Numbered from the stretch's first letter, positions 52,237 to 62,120 are shown. The stretch is DNA of 64,000 bases from Eubacterium sp. (GCA_022796875.1 JAAWJJ010000006.1:1-64000); one strand, 5' to 3'. Notes: generated from the sequence alone by a model not told the origin. Made by a program: numbers and translations.

Positions 52237-53754
52237 ATGAAACTCAGTATGTCGCTGATCGCTAACGAATTATCCGGAACCGTTACGTCGTTCCACACCT
52301 TCTCAGAACAAAAGGACGGACTGGCTGCATTAAAAATTCTCACCCCGAAAGATACCTGCCTGTACCCGGAATACCTGTACCTGTGCCAGCCGGAACAGCT
52401 TACCGCATTACTGGCGCAAAACTTTGATATCACAAACCGGAATTTTATTATTTACGGGGAAAATTTTGATTCGCTGATCGAACAACTGGAAATCTGCAAC
52501 TACCTGACCATATCCTCCACTGCCAGTTTTTTTCATTTTATCAATACCATTGCGGCAATATTTTCTTCCTACAATGAATGGGAAAGCCAGTTAGTTGCTA
52601 TGAGCATCTCTTCCGCTTCTTTGCAGGATATGCTTGACCTGGCCTATTCAAAAATACGGATTCCTATGTGTATTCTGGATGTAAACCATCAGGTATTAGC
52701 CGTCAATCGGCAGGTAAAAACCACCGACCCTCTTTATCTCTCCATGCAGCAAGGTTATGGTTACCCCTGTATCGAAATGATCCATACCAGTAATCCGACT
52801 TTGTCAGAACTGGACAGGGAAAACGTATCTGAAGTCATTAACCATGTCAGCCATAACCGGCTGCGTGTCACTACGATTAAAACGCACGAACGCCCTGTCT
52901 GCTATTTTGGATTACACAAACCAAACGCACAGCCGTTTGCTCCCTATACGCTGGAGCTTTATGATTTTTTTGTAACAATACTGACTTTCAAAGCCGCCAT
53001 GCTGCCGGAAGAATTACTGATCAAAAGCAGCCTGTTCGAACAGTTTATGGCAGACCTGATTTTGGACAAATACATTGCGCCGAATATTTTCAGCCAATTG
53101 ACCGATTATTTCCAATATGATCCGTCCGCTTCCTACAGCCTGTTTGCCATTGCTTTTACGGATGCGCTGACCAAACGGCAGGTTATTCTCAAAGAATTTA
53201 TGAATCTGGCGGAAGCACAGATCCCCGGATGCAAATGTTTTTATCTGGAACCTTATGTGGGAATTCTGCTGCACGGAGCGGTCCTGCCTGCACATATCCA
53301 ACGCCTCAAAAACGTACTGCGCGGATATGTCGTTCATTGTGTATACAGCTATTGCTTCCGGGAACTGCGTAACATAAAAAAAGCCTGGCGGCAGCTGATT
53401 TTTGCATTGGACCACTGGGAAACGGAACACGGAACCATTCAAAACTGCGATCATTACATTCACAGGCTTTGCGTACAGACCATCCATCATAAACTGCCTC
53501 CGGAAACACTGCTCCACCCATATTTTCTGGTACTGTCAAAATATGATAAAGAAAATAATACGGAATACCTGCAGACACTGATTTCTTATCTGCAAAACAA
53601 CTGCTCCATATCTGCAGCCGCTAATGATTTATACATTCATCGAAATTCTTTGCAGTACCGGATCCGAAAAATTGAAGAACTGCTGGATATCAGAATCTCC
53701 TCTACAAAAGAACATCTGTCCATGCTTTTTTCTTCTTTTTTCATTTCAACCTGA
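52237..53754 (+). CDS. PucR/CdaR-family transcriptional regulator 1
   Basis: 505 residues. The C-terminal 60 residues are the PucR-type HTH (YLQNNCSISAAANDLYIHRN, then SLQYRIRKIEELLDI). The preceding regions (about 130-240 and 270-420) are sensor and GGDEF-like linker segments as in this family. It starts behind AAAGGAGGG. It probably senses a pathway metabolite and controls the GRE/kinase genes. It has a tandem paralogue 26 bases downstream. Confidence 0.85.
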   Translation: MKLSMSLIANELSGTVTSFHTFSEQKDGLAALKILTPKDTCLYPEYLYLCQPEQLTALLAQNFDITNRNFIIYGENFDSLIEQLEICNYLTISSTASFFHFINTIAAIFSSYNEWESQLVAMSISSASLQDMLDLAYSKIRIPMCILDVNHQVLAVNRQVKTTDPLYLSMQQGYGYPCIEMIHTSNPTLSELDRENVSEVINHVSHNRLRVTTIKTHERPVCYFGLHKPNAQPFAPYTLELYDFFVTILTFKAAMLPEELLIKSSLFEQFMADLILDKYIAPNIFSQLTDYFQYDPSASYSLFAIAFTDALTKRQVILKEFMNLAEAQIPGCKCFYLEPYVGILLHGAVLPAHIQRLKNVLRGYVVHCVYSYCFRELRNIKKAWRQLIFALDHWETEHGTIQNCDHYIHRLCVQTIHHKLPPETLLHPYFLVLSKYDKENNTEYLQTLISYLQNNCSISAAANDLYIHRNSLQYRIRKIEELLDIRISSTKEHLSMLFSSFFIST

Positions 53755-53780
53755 ATTTTCAAAAAAAGGGGAATAAAATT

Positions 53781-55295
53781 ATGTTTATACCAATCGAATT
53801 TATTGAACGCGAATTACAGGACACCATCACCGTACGCCATATAAAAAAACATGCCAGTTTCCTGGCCTTTCAAATTTTGGAACCGCCGATTTCTGATTTA
53901 GACGATACGGTTCTTTATCTGTGCCAGATCAAAGATATCGGCAGCGATCTCCGGGAAACGCTGCTTTTGGACGGCAAAAACTTTTTATTATTTGACAATC
54001 CGGAAGAAATCCCCGTATGGCTGGAAACTTCTAATTTTCTGGTATGCAGTTCCGGTTATCACGAATTGCTTTCTTATGTAAATAAACTCGGAAATATTTT
54101 CCTCACTTATAATAACTGGGAACAAAACCTGACGCAGCATCTGACTCCGGACTCTGAATATCAGGAACTGTTAAACATCGGCTATGAATTATTACAAACT
54201 CCAATGGCCATAATGGATGCCAACCATCAAATTATCGCCATTACCGATGTTTCTCCGAAAAATGATACCTTATATTTTTGTTTACAAAACGGATATGGTT
54301 TTCATTTTATCAACATCATCAACCGCAGCAACCCAACCTTAAGCGAAGTGGATGCCTGCGGCGTCGTAGAAACCATCAATCGGGTCAGCGGCAAACGCTT
54401 AAGAGTATACCGCATCCACGTTACCCAACATTCTGCCTATTATATCGGATTCCACAAACAGGATCAGAAACCGTTCCATCCTGTTGATATTACGCTCTTT
54501 GACTTTTTTGTAAAACAACTGGAAAAACTTGCCTCACTGAAACAGCCGTCGACAGCCTTACAGGAAAAAAGCATTGCCGATCTGTTAGAAGAAATTATTC
54601 TGTCCGAAGACACCTGTACGCCAACGCTTCACTCTTTACTGCGCGAAAACGGCGTTTCCGACAAAGGAACCTGGCAGCTTCTCTGCCTGCGCTTTACAAA
54701 TTACCTGAAATTCCGCACCACGCATCATTATGAAATCATGTCCCAGATCAAACAGCAGCTCCCCAAATGCCACTGCGCCCTGATTCGGTCGCACATAGCA
54801 ATTCTTATGCCGACAAAAATTGACATCCGGCAATATTTACTGAAACTGCAGTATATACTGATTACAAACGACGCGATCTGTGCCTGCAGTACGCAGTATT
54901 CTTCTTTAAGTGATACGAAAAAAATCTGGAATCAGCTGATGTTTATTCTGGACCAGCAGTCTGACACGACGCATACGACAATTTTGTACTATGAAGACTA
55001 CTTCCAGAGCCACTGCATCCAGACGCTTTTTGAGGAATTTCCGAAAGAAATGCTGACTCATTCCGCCTTTACCGTGATCCGTTCCTTTGACCGGAAAAAT
55101 AATACCGATTACCTCAGGACTCTTATTTCTTATCTGCAAAACAACTGCAGTATGGCCGCTACGGCAGAAATTTTAAATATCCACCGTAATTCCCTGTTAT
55201 ATCGGATCCGTAAAATAGAAGAACTGTTAGGTTATGAGATCTCTGCTTCCGAAGAAAGAAAACATATGCTGTTTTCGTCATTTTTAATTTCATAA
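53781..55295 (+). CDS. PucR/CdaR-family transcriptional regulator 2
   Basis: 504 residues, colinear with the preceding gene from end to end (for example KENNTEYLQTLISYLQNNCS versus RKNNTDYLRTLISYLQNNCS). The HTH is complete (MAATAEILNIHRNSLLYRIR). The pair probably arose by tandem duplication and may form homo- or heterodimers. It ends 137 bases before butyrate kinase. Confidence 0.85.
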   Translation: MFIPIEFIERELQDTITVRHIKKHASFLAFQILEPPISDLDDTVLYLCQIKDIGSDLRETLLLDGKNFLLFDNPEEIPVWLETSNFLVCSSGYHELLSYVNKLGNIFLTYNNWEQNLTQHLTPDSEYQELLNIGYELLQTPMAIMDANHQIIAITDVSPKNDTLYFCLQNGYGFHFINIINRSNPTLSEVDACGVVETINRVSGKRLRVYRIHVTQHSAYYIGFHKQDQKPFHPVDITLFDFFVKQLEKLASLKQPSTALQEKSIADLLEEIILSEDTCTPTLHSLLRENGVSDKGTWQLLCLRFTNYLKFRTTHHYEIMSQIKQQLPKCHCALIRSHIAILMPTKIDIRQYLLKLQYILITNDAICACSTQYSSLSDTKKIWNQLMFILDQQSDTTHTTILYYEDYFQSHCIQTLFEEFPKEMLTHSAFTVIRSFDRKNNTDYLRTLISYLQNNCSMAATAEILNIHRNSLLYRIRKIEELLGYEISASEERKHMLFSSFLIS

Positions 55296-55320
55296 GATAA
55301 TTTTGCCGCAAAAAGGGAAA

Positions 55321-55351
55321 AATGCACAAATGCAATTTTCTTTTTGTGCAT
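55321..55351. promoter_or_regulatory. TGCACAAA dyad before butyrate kinase
   Basis: ATGCACAAA (55322-55330) pairs with TTTGTGCAT (55343-55351) around a 12-base loop. The same word precedes the first PucR gene. It could act as an operator for buk or a weak terminator for the regulator pair. Confidence 0.4.
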
Positions 55352-55432
55352 CCGCTTCAATGCTTTTCCGGGTGCCGGATGATAACATAAATCCAGATCC
55401 TATCAAAAAAACAATTTCTATGGAGGTATGTT

Positions 55433-56524
55433 ATGAAAATATTTACTATTAATCCCGGTTCCACATCAACCAAAATTGCACTGATCGAAAATGAAACGGT
55501 TCTTTTTTCCAAAAACGTGGCGCACGATGCAGACAAACTGGAGGAATTCGACAGCATTTCCGCTCAGCTTCCTTACCGGAAAGAAACAATTCTGAATTTA
55601 CTTTCCGAAGCTAATATCTCTGTTTCCGACGTCGACGCCTTTGTCGGCAGGGGCGGCGGACTGATTTCCATGGAAGGAGGCGTTTACGAAATCAACAGCC
55701 TGATCCTCGATCATGCCACGCGCGGCGCCAACGGCATCCAGCATCCGGCACAGCTTGGCCCGCAGATCGCCCATGAATTTGCGGTATTATATCAAAAACC
55801 GGCTTTCGTCGTCAATCCGCCCGACGTAGACGAATTTCAGGATCTCGCCAGAATGACCGGCATTAAGGGCATATACCGCACCTCCCATTTACATGCGCTG
55901 AACTTAAAAGAAACCGCGATCCGACATGCCGCTGTGCTTGGAAAACCATATGAAAAATGCAGCTTTATTGTCTGCCATATCGGAGGCGGCATTTCTGTTT
56001 CCGCCCACAAAAACGGAAAGATGACAGACGGCTTTGATATCGTTGGCGGCGAAGGCCCTATGGCGCCGACTCGCTGCGGCAGCGTTCCCGTATCCGGCCT
56101 GCTGCAGTATATAAACGGGAAAGATTTAAAAGAGGTAAAATCTCTTTGCACCAAAAACGGCGGCTTCGTCAGCCATCTGGGAATCTCTGACGCTGTCGAA
56201 CTGACAAAACGGGCGGGAAACGGCGACAGAGAGGCCAAATTAATATGGGACAGCATGATCTACCAGATCGGCAAAGCCATCGGCTCTATGGCGGTTGTTT
56301 TGCACGGGACCGCAGAAGCCGTTTTGCTTGGCGGCGGTATGGTACATAGCCAGGATCTGGTAAACCAGATCAAAGAAAGCTGTGAATGGATCGCTCCTGT
56401 CTGCGCTTATCCGGGGGAATTTGAAATGGAAGCTATGGCTTCCGGCGCCGTCCGCGTACTGAACGGGGAAGAAAAAGTCAAAGTATACACCGGAAAACCT
56501 GTCTGGAACGGATTTGATTTTTAA
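55433..56524 (+). CDS. buk: Butyrate kinase
   Basis: 363 residues of the ASKHA acetokinase family. NPGSTSTKIALIEN (phosphate 1), CHIGGGISVSAHKNGKMTDG (phosphate 2) and the adenosine motif AVLLGGGMVHS are complete. It turns acyl-phosphate plus ADP into a carboxylate plus ATP; relatives act on butyrate, isobutyrate or 2-methyl acids. A phosphate butyryltransferase-type partner is at the far end of the window, within GRE operon 2, not beside it. GGAGG precedes the ATG. Confidence 0.92.
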   Translation: MKIFTINPGSTSTKIALIENETVLFSKNVAHDADKLEEFDSISAQLPYRKETILNLLSEANISVSDVDAFVGRGGGLISMEGGVYEINSLILDHATRGANGIQHPAQLGPQIAHEFAVLYQKPAFVVNPPDVDEFQDLARMTGIKGIYRTSHLHALNLKETAIRHAAVLGKPYEKCSFIVCHIGGGISVSAHKNGKMTDGFDIVGGEGPMAPTRCGSVPVSGLLQYINGKDLKEVKSLCTKNGGFVSHLGISDAVELTKRAGNGDREAKLIWDSMIYQIGKAIGSMAVVLHGTAEAVLLGGGMVHSQDLVNQIKESCEWIAPVCAYPGEFEMEAMASGAVRVLNGEEKVKVYTGKPVWNGFDF

Positions 56525-56537
56525 GGCAATTTTCACT

Positions 56538-57527
56538 TTATCCAAACAAAACCGGCAGCGACCGAATCTGTTCGTTTTCGATTCTGCACATGATCTCTTT
56601 TCCGTGCGGTTCTAAAAAAACACTGTCGCTGCCGGTAAGATTCTGCCTTTTTAACTCTTCTTTTACATCAAAGCATATTTCCTCCATCCAATCCGTACGG
56701 TTACTGCAGCTTACATTTTCTTCCTGCGTCCCTGGCGTCGGTTTTCCCCGCCTTTCCGTCCATTCCCGGCCTGTCTGCGATTCCGGCAAAAGCTTTTCCA
56801 GCTTTTTTGCCGTTTCCGATAAAACCGGAAGCGCGCAGGCGCTCCGCCAGGCCCATTTATAAAACGGCATATACCTGTGGTTTAACAGATGCAACATGGA
56901 GCAGGAAGCCTTTATAAATTCTGATAACGCCACATACGCCGCTACCCCGTCTTTTCGTTTTCGGCTTCGTTCATAATTATACTGTCCGGCCTGTGCCATC
57001 GTTACCGCCCGGGCAGCGATTTTTTTTATTCTCACATCCTCCGGATACCCTTTTTGCAATTCTTTTCTGATTTTTCCAAACTCGCTTTCCTCCCCGTAAA
57101 ATATCCGGCCATTGACTGCGCAGGCATACGCGGTTTCCGGCGCATAGAACCATTCCGTTTCTTTCTGCGGAACCCCCGGACATCCGATCAACCCAAAATA
57201 AAAATTCCCCGTTTCCAAAACGCCTCTGCGTCCGGCCGCCTGTTCCGTCTGCTTACAGGCCAAAACGCCGGGATATTCAAAATCCAGACTGTCATAAGCT
57301 TTTTGCAGCCGTTCTTTTTCCTGTTTGAATATTTCTTCCGGCAGCCACAGGCAAAAAGAAGCCCCCCAGTCATGATCTCTGGATATTTCATCATCAAAAC
57401 CAAAGCACTCGGATCCCTGCCCGGCCAGTCCGGCCGTCACATATGGCAGCAACTCCGGAAATTCTGCCTGCAGCATCGGCAGGCCGCGTTCTTTAAAAAT
57501 GAGCTCCGCCAGTTGCAGTCCCTGCAT
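56538..57527 (-). CDS. DUF4037 protein (nucleotidyltransferase-like fold)
   Basis: About 329 residues. GLAGQGSECFGFDDEISRDH followed by DWG fits the GS...DxD pattern of the minimal nucleotidyltransferase fold in DUF4037. A conserved C-terminal helical region follows. It is 61 bases behind a TPR gene on the same strand, convergent with buk 13 bases away. Function unknown; the pairing with a TPR protein suggests a small signalling or regulatory unit. Confidence 0.75.
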   Translation of the reverse strand: MQGLQLAELIFKERGLPMLQAEFPELLPYVTAGLAGQGSECFGFDDEISRDHDWGASFCLWLPEEIFKQEKERLQKAYDSLDFEYPGVLACKQTEQAAGRRGVLETGNFYFGLIGCPGVPQKETEWFYAPETAYACAVNGRIFYGEESEFGKIRKELQKGYPEDVRIKKIAARAVTMAQAGQYNYERSRKRKDGVAAYVALSEFIKASCSMLHLLNHRYMPFYKWAWRSACALPVLSETAKKLEKLLPESQTGREWTERRGKPTPGTQEENVSCSNRTDWMEEICFDVKEELKRQNLTGSDSVFLEPHGKEIMCRIENEQIRSLPVLFG

Positions 57528-57588
57528 GTTTCTTTCCCTCCTCACGATTCATTTGGCAAATTATCATTCGCCGTCTGTCTTTTCTCAT

Positions 57589-58404
57589 TTATTCCTGTCC
57601 TTTTATTCCTGCTCTTTTCCGCTGTTCCTGCGTCCGGTAATAAGTTTCCGCCAGTTCCTGCATCCGGTCTGCCTGTTCCTCTCTCCCAAACAACCGAAAC
57701 ATACCGGCTCCGTTTTTGCAGACGTACGCATAATAACTGTCCGGCAGTTCTTTTTGATTTTCCAGCAGTTCCCAGGCCCTGTCCAGATATTTACAGATTT
57801 TATTCTGTTTTTCCGTAACAGGCAGATCCATCGAACGGTACATATAAGCCATGCTCATACAAGTCGTCGCTGCCTCTGCCTGTGACTTCGGATCTGTTTT
57901 GATCAGGCCCAGCGCTTTCTCCATATACGCTTCCGCTTCCGTGTATTTTTTCTGGTCTGTTTTAAGCAGCGCCAGATTATTATACAGGCTGGCCAGATGG
58001 TACTCCTTCTCTTTCAAATGTGTTTCGTAAAATGCCAGCGTCTTTTTAAAATACTTCTCCGCTTTCCCATACTCTCCAAACGCCCGGTAAGCCGTAGCCC
58101 CGTTTAGCCACGTTGTAGCGGCTGCTTCCGTGCTGTCGATTCCATATTGTTCTATGATCCAAAAAGCCCGCCGGATTGTTTCCGTTCCTCTCTTTACCTT
58201 GCCCGTTTTACGGAAAAAACCGATCTGTTCGTTTAAAACCGTCAGTTCCATCTGCCAGTTTTCCTGCTCCCGCGCTGCCTGCAGCCATCGATCTGTGCAG
58301 GATTCTGCTCCTTCCAGGTCGTTTCTGTTAAAACAATCAGCAAGTTCCGCAAACATCTGCTGTACGGCGTTTTTTTCCTCTTTATTTTTCTTTTCCTGCG
58401 ACAT
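57589..58404 (-). CDS. Tetratricopeptide-repeat protein
   Basis: About 271 residues starting at MSQEKKNKEE (AGGAGCG 4-8 bases before). At least four TPR units are visible between residues about 15 and 250 (CFNRNDLEGAESCTDRWLQA, FGEYGKAEKYFKKTLAFYET, TDQKKYTEAEAYMEKALGLI). Cytosolic and likely a protein-interaction scaffold. It lies between the GRE 2 terminator and the DUF4037 gene, with which it is probably co-transcribed. Confidence 0.8.
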   Translation of the reverse strand: MSQEKKNKEEKNAVQQMFAELADCFNRNDLEGAESCTDRWLQAAREQENWQMELTVLNEQIGFFRKTGKVKRGTETIRRAFWIIEQYGIDSTEAAATTWLNGATAYRAFGEYGKAEKYFKKTLAFYETHLKEKEYHLASLYNNLALLKTDQKKYTEAEAYMEKALGLIKTDPKSQAEAATTCMSMAYMYRSMDLPVTEKQNKICKYLDRAWELLENQKELPDSYYAYVCKNGAGMFRLFGREEQADRMQELAETYYRTQEQRKRAGIKGQE

Positions 58405-58447
58405 AACGCTCCTGCCTTTCTGTATGATCTGAATACCTGTAACAAAC

Positions 58448-58474
58448 AGGCTCCTGCGCCATGCACAGGAGCCT
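58448..58474 (-). terminator. Terminator after GRE operon 2
   Basis: AGGCTCCTG (58448-58456) pairs perfectly with CAGGAGCCT (58466-58474), nine base pairs with a 9-base loop. On the minus strand it is followed by GTTTGTT. It separates the GRE operon from the TPR/DUF4037 genes. Confidence 0.65.
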
Positions 58475-58515
58475 TGAAAGAGGGGCAATATTTTAGCTGA
58501 AAACAGGTCAGTACA

Positions 58516-61008
58516 CTAGCCGAAATTCAGCTCTGTTCTGCCGATAATATCATCCTGAAGCTGTTTGCTCAGTTCTACAAAGTATGCGCTGTAACCGGCC
58601 ACCCGTACAAGCAGGTCTTTGTATTCCGACGGATGTTCCTGTGCGTCAAGCAGCGTTTCTTTGCTCGCCACCGTAAACTGGCTGTGCATCCCTTTTCGCT
58701 GTACATAAGTATCTAACAGGGAAATCAGATTATCCAGTCCGGTATCGCCTTCCAGCGCCGCCGGTGAAAACTTCCAGTTCAGAAGCGTTCCGTTTCCGGC
58801 CTTGCCATGGTCGATCTTTGTTACCGATTTGCAAATTGCGCTCGGCCCTTTCACATCATGCGGACAGCATAACGTATGCTGGGCGCCCATACAGTCGGAT
58901 ACCGGTTCAAACGCTTTCCGCCCTTCTACGGAAGCCCACTGTTTCCCGCCAAGCGCTACGTTAACGGCTACGGAATAGAATCCTGCCTGGAAATGTCCGC
59001 CATGCGCCGTAGGATGCCCGTTAACGGCATTACAATAGGTGTCAAACGCAAAACATGCCAGTTCATCCGCATAATCGTCGTCGTTTCCATAATGGTGGAC
59101 ATAATCGGAATTGACAAGCGCATACAGTTTCTCATGGCCTTCCCAGTTATCCCTTGCCGCTTCTAACAGTTCTTTGCCGGAAACTTTCTTTTCCTCAAAC
59201 ACAAGCTGCTTGATCGTTGACAACGCATCCGCTACCGATGCTACGCCTACGCCCTGCGGCCCTGCAAAGTTGTAGATCGCTCCGCCCGCCGTTACGTCGA
59301 CGCCTTCTTCTATCGGGCCGTCCATCAGATTGGATAAAAACGGAAGCGGTTTCAAATCCTGATGGATCAGGTCGATCTTGCTCAGCATCCCGATCATGGT
59401 ATCCACCCAGAACGCCATTTGTTTTTCATACGCTTCCTTTACCTCTTCGAAAGAAGTAAAAGTTTCCAGGGAACCGTAATCCGGACCGTACTGCTCGCCG
59501 GTTTCCATATCTCGCCCGCCGTTTAAAGCCAGTTCGAGAACCTTATTGATATTAAAGTAAGCCGCGTCGTGCCAGCCGTATTCTTTTCCGGTCGTATCCG
59601 GCTCCACACAGCCGACTACCTGATAATTTCTGGCGTCTTCGATGCTGCGCCCGTTGGCAACCATCATAGGAACCGTAACGTCGTCGTTAAAAATTTTCGG
59701 TTCACCCAGACCTAAGCGGATCAGGTTTGCCGTTTTTACTTTCAGTTCTTCCGGTGTTCCCGCATGCAGGCGGACTGCCGTCCATGGGGTAGGAATCCTC
59801 GTATGAGCCACAGCGTCCAATACCATAAACGTCAGGTCGTTCGTTCCGTCTTTCCCGTCTTCGAGTACGCCGCCGACCGTTAAAGCAGGGCCACCGATTC
59901 CTCCGTTTGCAAATACGTCGATTGCGATATGGTTACGCACTTTGTTCATTTCCCAGATCTTGATATGGAAATTCTCAATCAGCTCCTGGCAAAATTCCCT
60001 TGTCGCTTCCCCTGTTTCCAGATCCCGTTTATAAAACGGAAGCATATACTGGTCAAACCGTCCATAAGAAATAGAATGTCCGTTAGATTCCATCAAAACC
60101 ATATTGTTGGCTAACTGAACGGCTTGTATCGCTTCATAAAACGTACGCGGCGCGTTGACAGATATCCATTCACAGTTTTCCGCGATCTTTATCAGTTCTT
60201 TCTTTCTCGTTTCGTCTGTCGTTTCCGCTGCTTTTTTCCTTGCAGCCTCCGCGTGGCGAAGAATAAAATCCGTCGCCGCCTGATTCATGATAAGCGCGGC
60301 ACGATAGAATATGTTTTTCTTAATATCTTCCGGATTGGAAAGGTCCAGCGCCGCCATTTTTTCTTCAATTTCCGCTTTGATCGCGCCATACCCCATCATT
60401 AACAGGCGGTCATAATTTACGCCCAGATGCCCGGCGCCACAGGTAAGATAGGAATCGCAGAAAAAGATACCGTGGTTCATATGGGAACCTGCAATCTCCG
60501 CTTCCGTCAGGTTCGGAGTCAAACGGTCTTCCACACAATTCCCGACCCAAAACGGCTCACATTCTTTTAATTGCCTGTAAGTTTCCTCCGTATGATGGAA
60601 ATAATCATGCGTCCTCGTTTCGCTGTAATCCAAAAGCCCGTTTTCCATTTCGTCAAGCAGCCAGTTTAAGCCAAACTCTGGAAATACCGGCGCTCCTTTT
60701 TTCGGACAGCCAAGGGAACCGACAATCAGCTCGTGATCATAAATCTGGATTGGCGTTTCCCGTAAAACCGCCGCCATCGCTTCCGCATTTTTAATAATCT
60801 GCGGATAACCTGACATTTCTTTCATGACCCTTGTCATAATGACACAGCGTTCCGGAAATACTTCTCCATTTGTCGTTCGTTCCGTGTCGTCCAGAATCAG
60901 ATTGATCCTCTCAAACGGCGACGGATCCGTCACAAAACCGGACGCCCCTACGCCCCATACCTTGTCATAAGGTTCGATCGCACTTGCGATACTGCTCACT
61001 CTTGCCAT
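58516..61008 (-). CDS. Glycyl radical enzyme 2 (dehydratase/lyase class)
   Basis: 830 residues. Thiyl site GCVEP (C467, E469), glycyl site VRVAGYSA (G805), plus H194 (GAGHLGVNYD), H311/S312 (NGHSISYGRFDQ) and D481 (YGWHD). It shares the opening AIEPYDKVWGVG-SG with GRE 1 but differs in the N-terminal pocket region (for example MSGYPQIIKN, GSLGCPKKGAPVFPEF), so the two probably have different or tuned substrates. No activase is encoded in its operon within the window. It follows the dehydrogenase gene by 17 bases. Confidence 0.88.
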   Translation of the reverse strand: MARVSSIASAIEPYDKVWGVGASGFVTDPSPFERINLILDDTERTTNGEVFPERCVIMTRVMKEMSGYPQIIKNAEAMAAVLRETPIQIYDHELIVGSLGCPKKGAPVFPEFGLNWLLDEMENGLLDYSETRTHDYFHHTEETYRQLKECEPFWVGNCVEDRLTPNLTEAEIAGSHMNHGIFFCDSYLTCGAGHLGVNYDRLLMMGYGAIKAEIEEKMAALDLSNPEDIKKNIFYRAALIMNQAATDFILRHAEAARKKAAETTDETRKKELIKIAENCEWISVNAPRTFYEAIQAVQLANNMVLMESNGHSISYGRFDQYMLPFYKRDLETGEATREFCQELIENFHIKIWEMNKVRNHIAIDVFANGGIGGPALTVGGVLEDGKDGTNDLTFMVLDAVAHTRIPTPWTAVRLHAGTPEELKVKTANLIRLGLGEPKIFNDDVTVPMMVANGRSIEDARNYQVVGCVEPDTTGKEYGWHDAAYFNINKVLELALNGGRDMETGEQYGPDYGSLETFTSFEEVKEAYEKQMAFWVDTMIGMLSKIDLIHQDLKPLPFLSNLMDGPIEEGVDVTAGGAIYNFAGPQGVGVASVADALSTIKQLVFEEKKVSGKELLEAARDNWEGHEKLYALVNSDYVHHYGNDDDYADELACFAFDTYCNAVNGHPTAHGGHFQAGFYSVAVNVALGGKQWASVEGRKAFEPVSDCMGAQHTLCCPHDVKGPSAICKSVTKIDHGKAGNGTLLNWKFSPAALEGDTGLDNLISLLDTYVQRKGMHSQFTVASKETLLDAQEHPSEYKDLLVRVAGYSAYFVELSKQLQDDIIGRTELNFG

Positions 61009-61025
61009 ATTTTTTCCTCCTCTTC

Positions 61026-62120
61026 TTATAACTTAAAAGAACTCCCTGTTTCATCCGCAAGCAGGATAGCGGAAATAATAGTTTCTTCTTCCACGCGCCT
61101 TGACAGATTATGCGTACAGGGATCCTGATTTGCAATTTTTGCAACCAGTTCCAGTTCTTTTCTGTTGATATTTTTTAATCCCAGTTCTTGTAACGTGACC
61201 GGAAGACCGATTTTCCGGAACAACCCAATCACTTCACGAAGCGTTTCCTGCGGTTCCTGCGCCAGTATCAACTGGCACAAAAGCGCAAACGCCACTTTTT
61301 CGCCATGCATATACGGATGCGTCTGCGCCAGTTCTGCCAACCCGTTGTTGATCGGATGCGCCGCACAGATACCGCCGCTTTCAAACCCAATCCCGCTAAG
61401 CAGCGTATTTGCTTCAACGACATTTTCCAACGCGCCGGTAACGCATTGTTTTTTCACAGACAGATACGCCTGGTAACCGTCTTCTATAATCGTTTCATAA
61501 CATTGCCTGGCAATCGCCCTTGCCGCTAATGTAATCCTTCCTCCACAGAAATTGTCCGCATCTTTTGCATAACACTCTTTCATCTCAAAATAAGTTGCCA
61601 GCGCGTCGCCCATGCCGACAGCCAACAAATGCGCCGGTGCCCGGACAATCAGATCCAGATCTGCCAAAACCAGATCCGGATTGGTACGAAGCCATAAAAG
61701 TTTGTCGAGGCCGCCGTCCTCTTTATAAACGATCGACAGCGCGCTACAGGGCGCATCGGAAGACGCTGTCGTCGGAACTACAGCAAGGCGCAAACATTCA
61801 AAATGGGAAACGGCCTTTGCCGTATCAATTACTTTCCCGCCGCCGATTCCCGCAATGACGTCAATCTGTTCTTTCTGGCAGACAGCACGGATACGGTCGA
61901 TCTCTTTTTGCGTACATTCTCCTCTGAACACTTCCACCGCGACGAATACTTCCGGTTCTGACGCGATCTGTTTTAACTGTTTTTGCATCCGCCCGGTATT
62001 TCCGGCTGATACAAGCAGCAGTAAACGGCTGCCGAACGCTTTTGTATATTCCGGAAGCTTCCCGATCAGACAGGTCCCCTGTATATAACGTGACGGCGAC
62101 TGAAATATTTTTTCTTTCAT
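61026..62120 (-). CDS. Iron/zinc-containing alcohol dehydrogenase, glycerol dehydrogenase-like
   Basis: About 364 residues from MKEKIFQSPSRYIQG behind GGAGGAATT. The NAD-binding loop is GIGGGKVIDTAKAVSHFE, then PTTASSDAPCSALSIVY. Metal ligands are Asp in VGMGDALATYFE, His in CAAHPINNGLAE and His in YMHGEKVAFALL. This is the GldA-like branch that interconverts hydroxyketones or aldehydes and diols. It sits between MFS and GRE 2, so it may reduce the GRE product. Zinc rather than iron is likely by family. Confidence 0.88.
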   Translation of the reverse strand: MKEKIFQSPSRYIQGTCLIGKLPEYTKAFGSRLLLLVSAGNTGRMQKQLKQIASEPEVFVAVEVFRGECTQKEIDRIRAVCQKEQIDVIAGIGGGKVIDTAKAVSHFECLRLAVVPTTASSDAPCSALSIVYKEDGGLDKLLWLRTNPDLVLADLDLIVRAPAHLLAVGMGDALATYFEMKECYAKDADNFCGGRITLAARAIARQCYETIIEDGYQAYLSVKKQCVTGALENVVEANTLLSGIGFESGGICAAHPINNGLAELAQTHPYMHGEKVAFALLCQLILAQEPQETLREVIGLFRKIGLPVTLQELGLKNINRKELELVAKIANQDPCTHNLSRRVEEETIISAILLADETGSSFKL

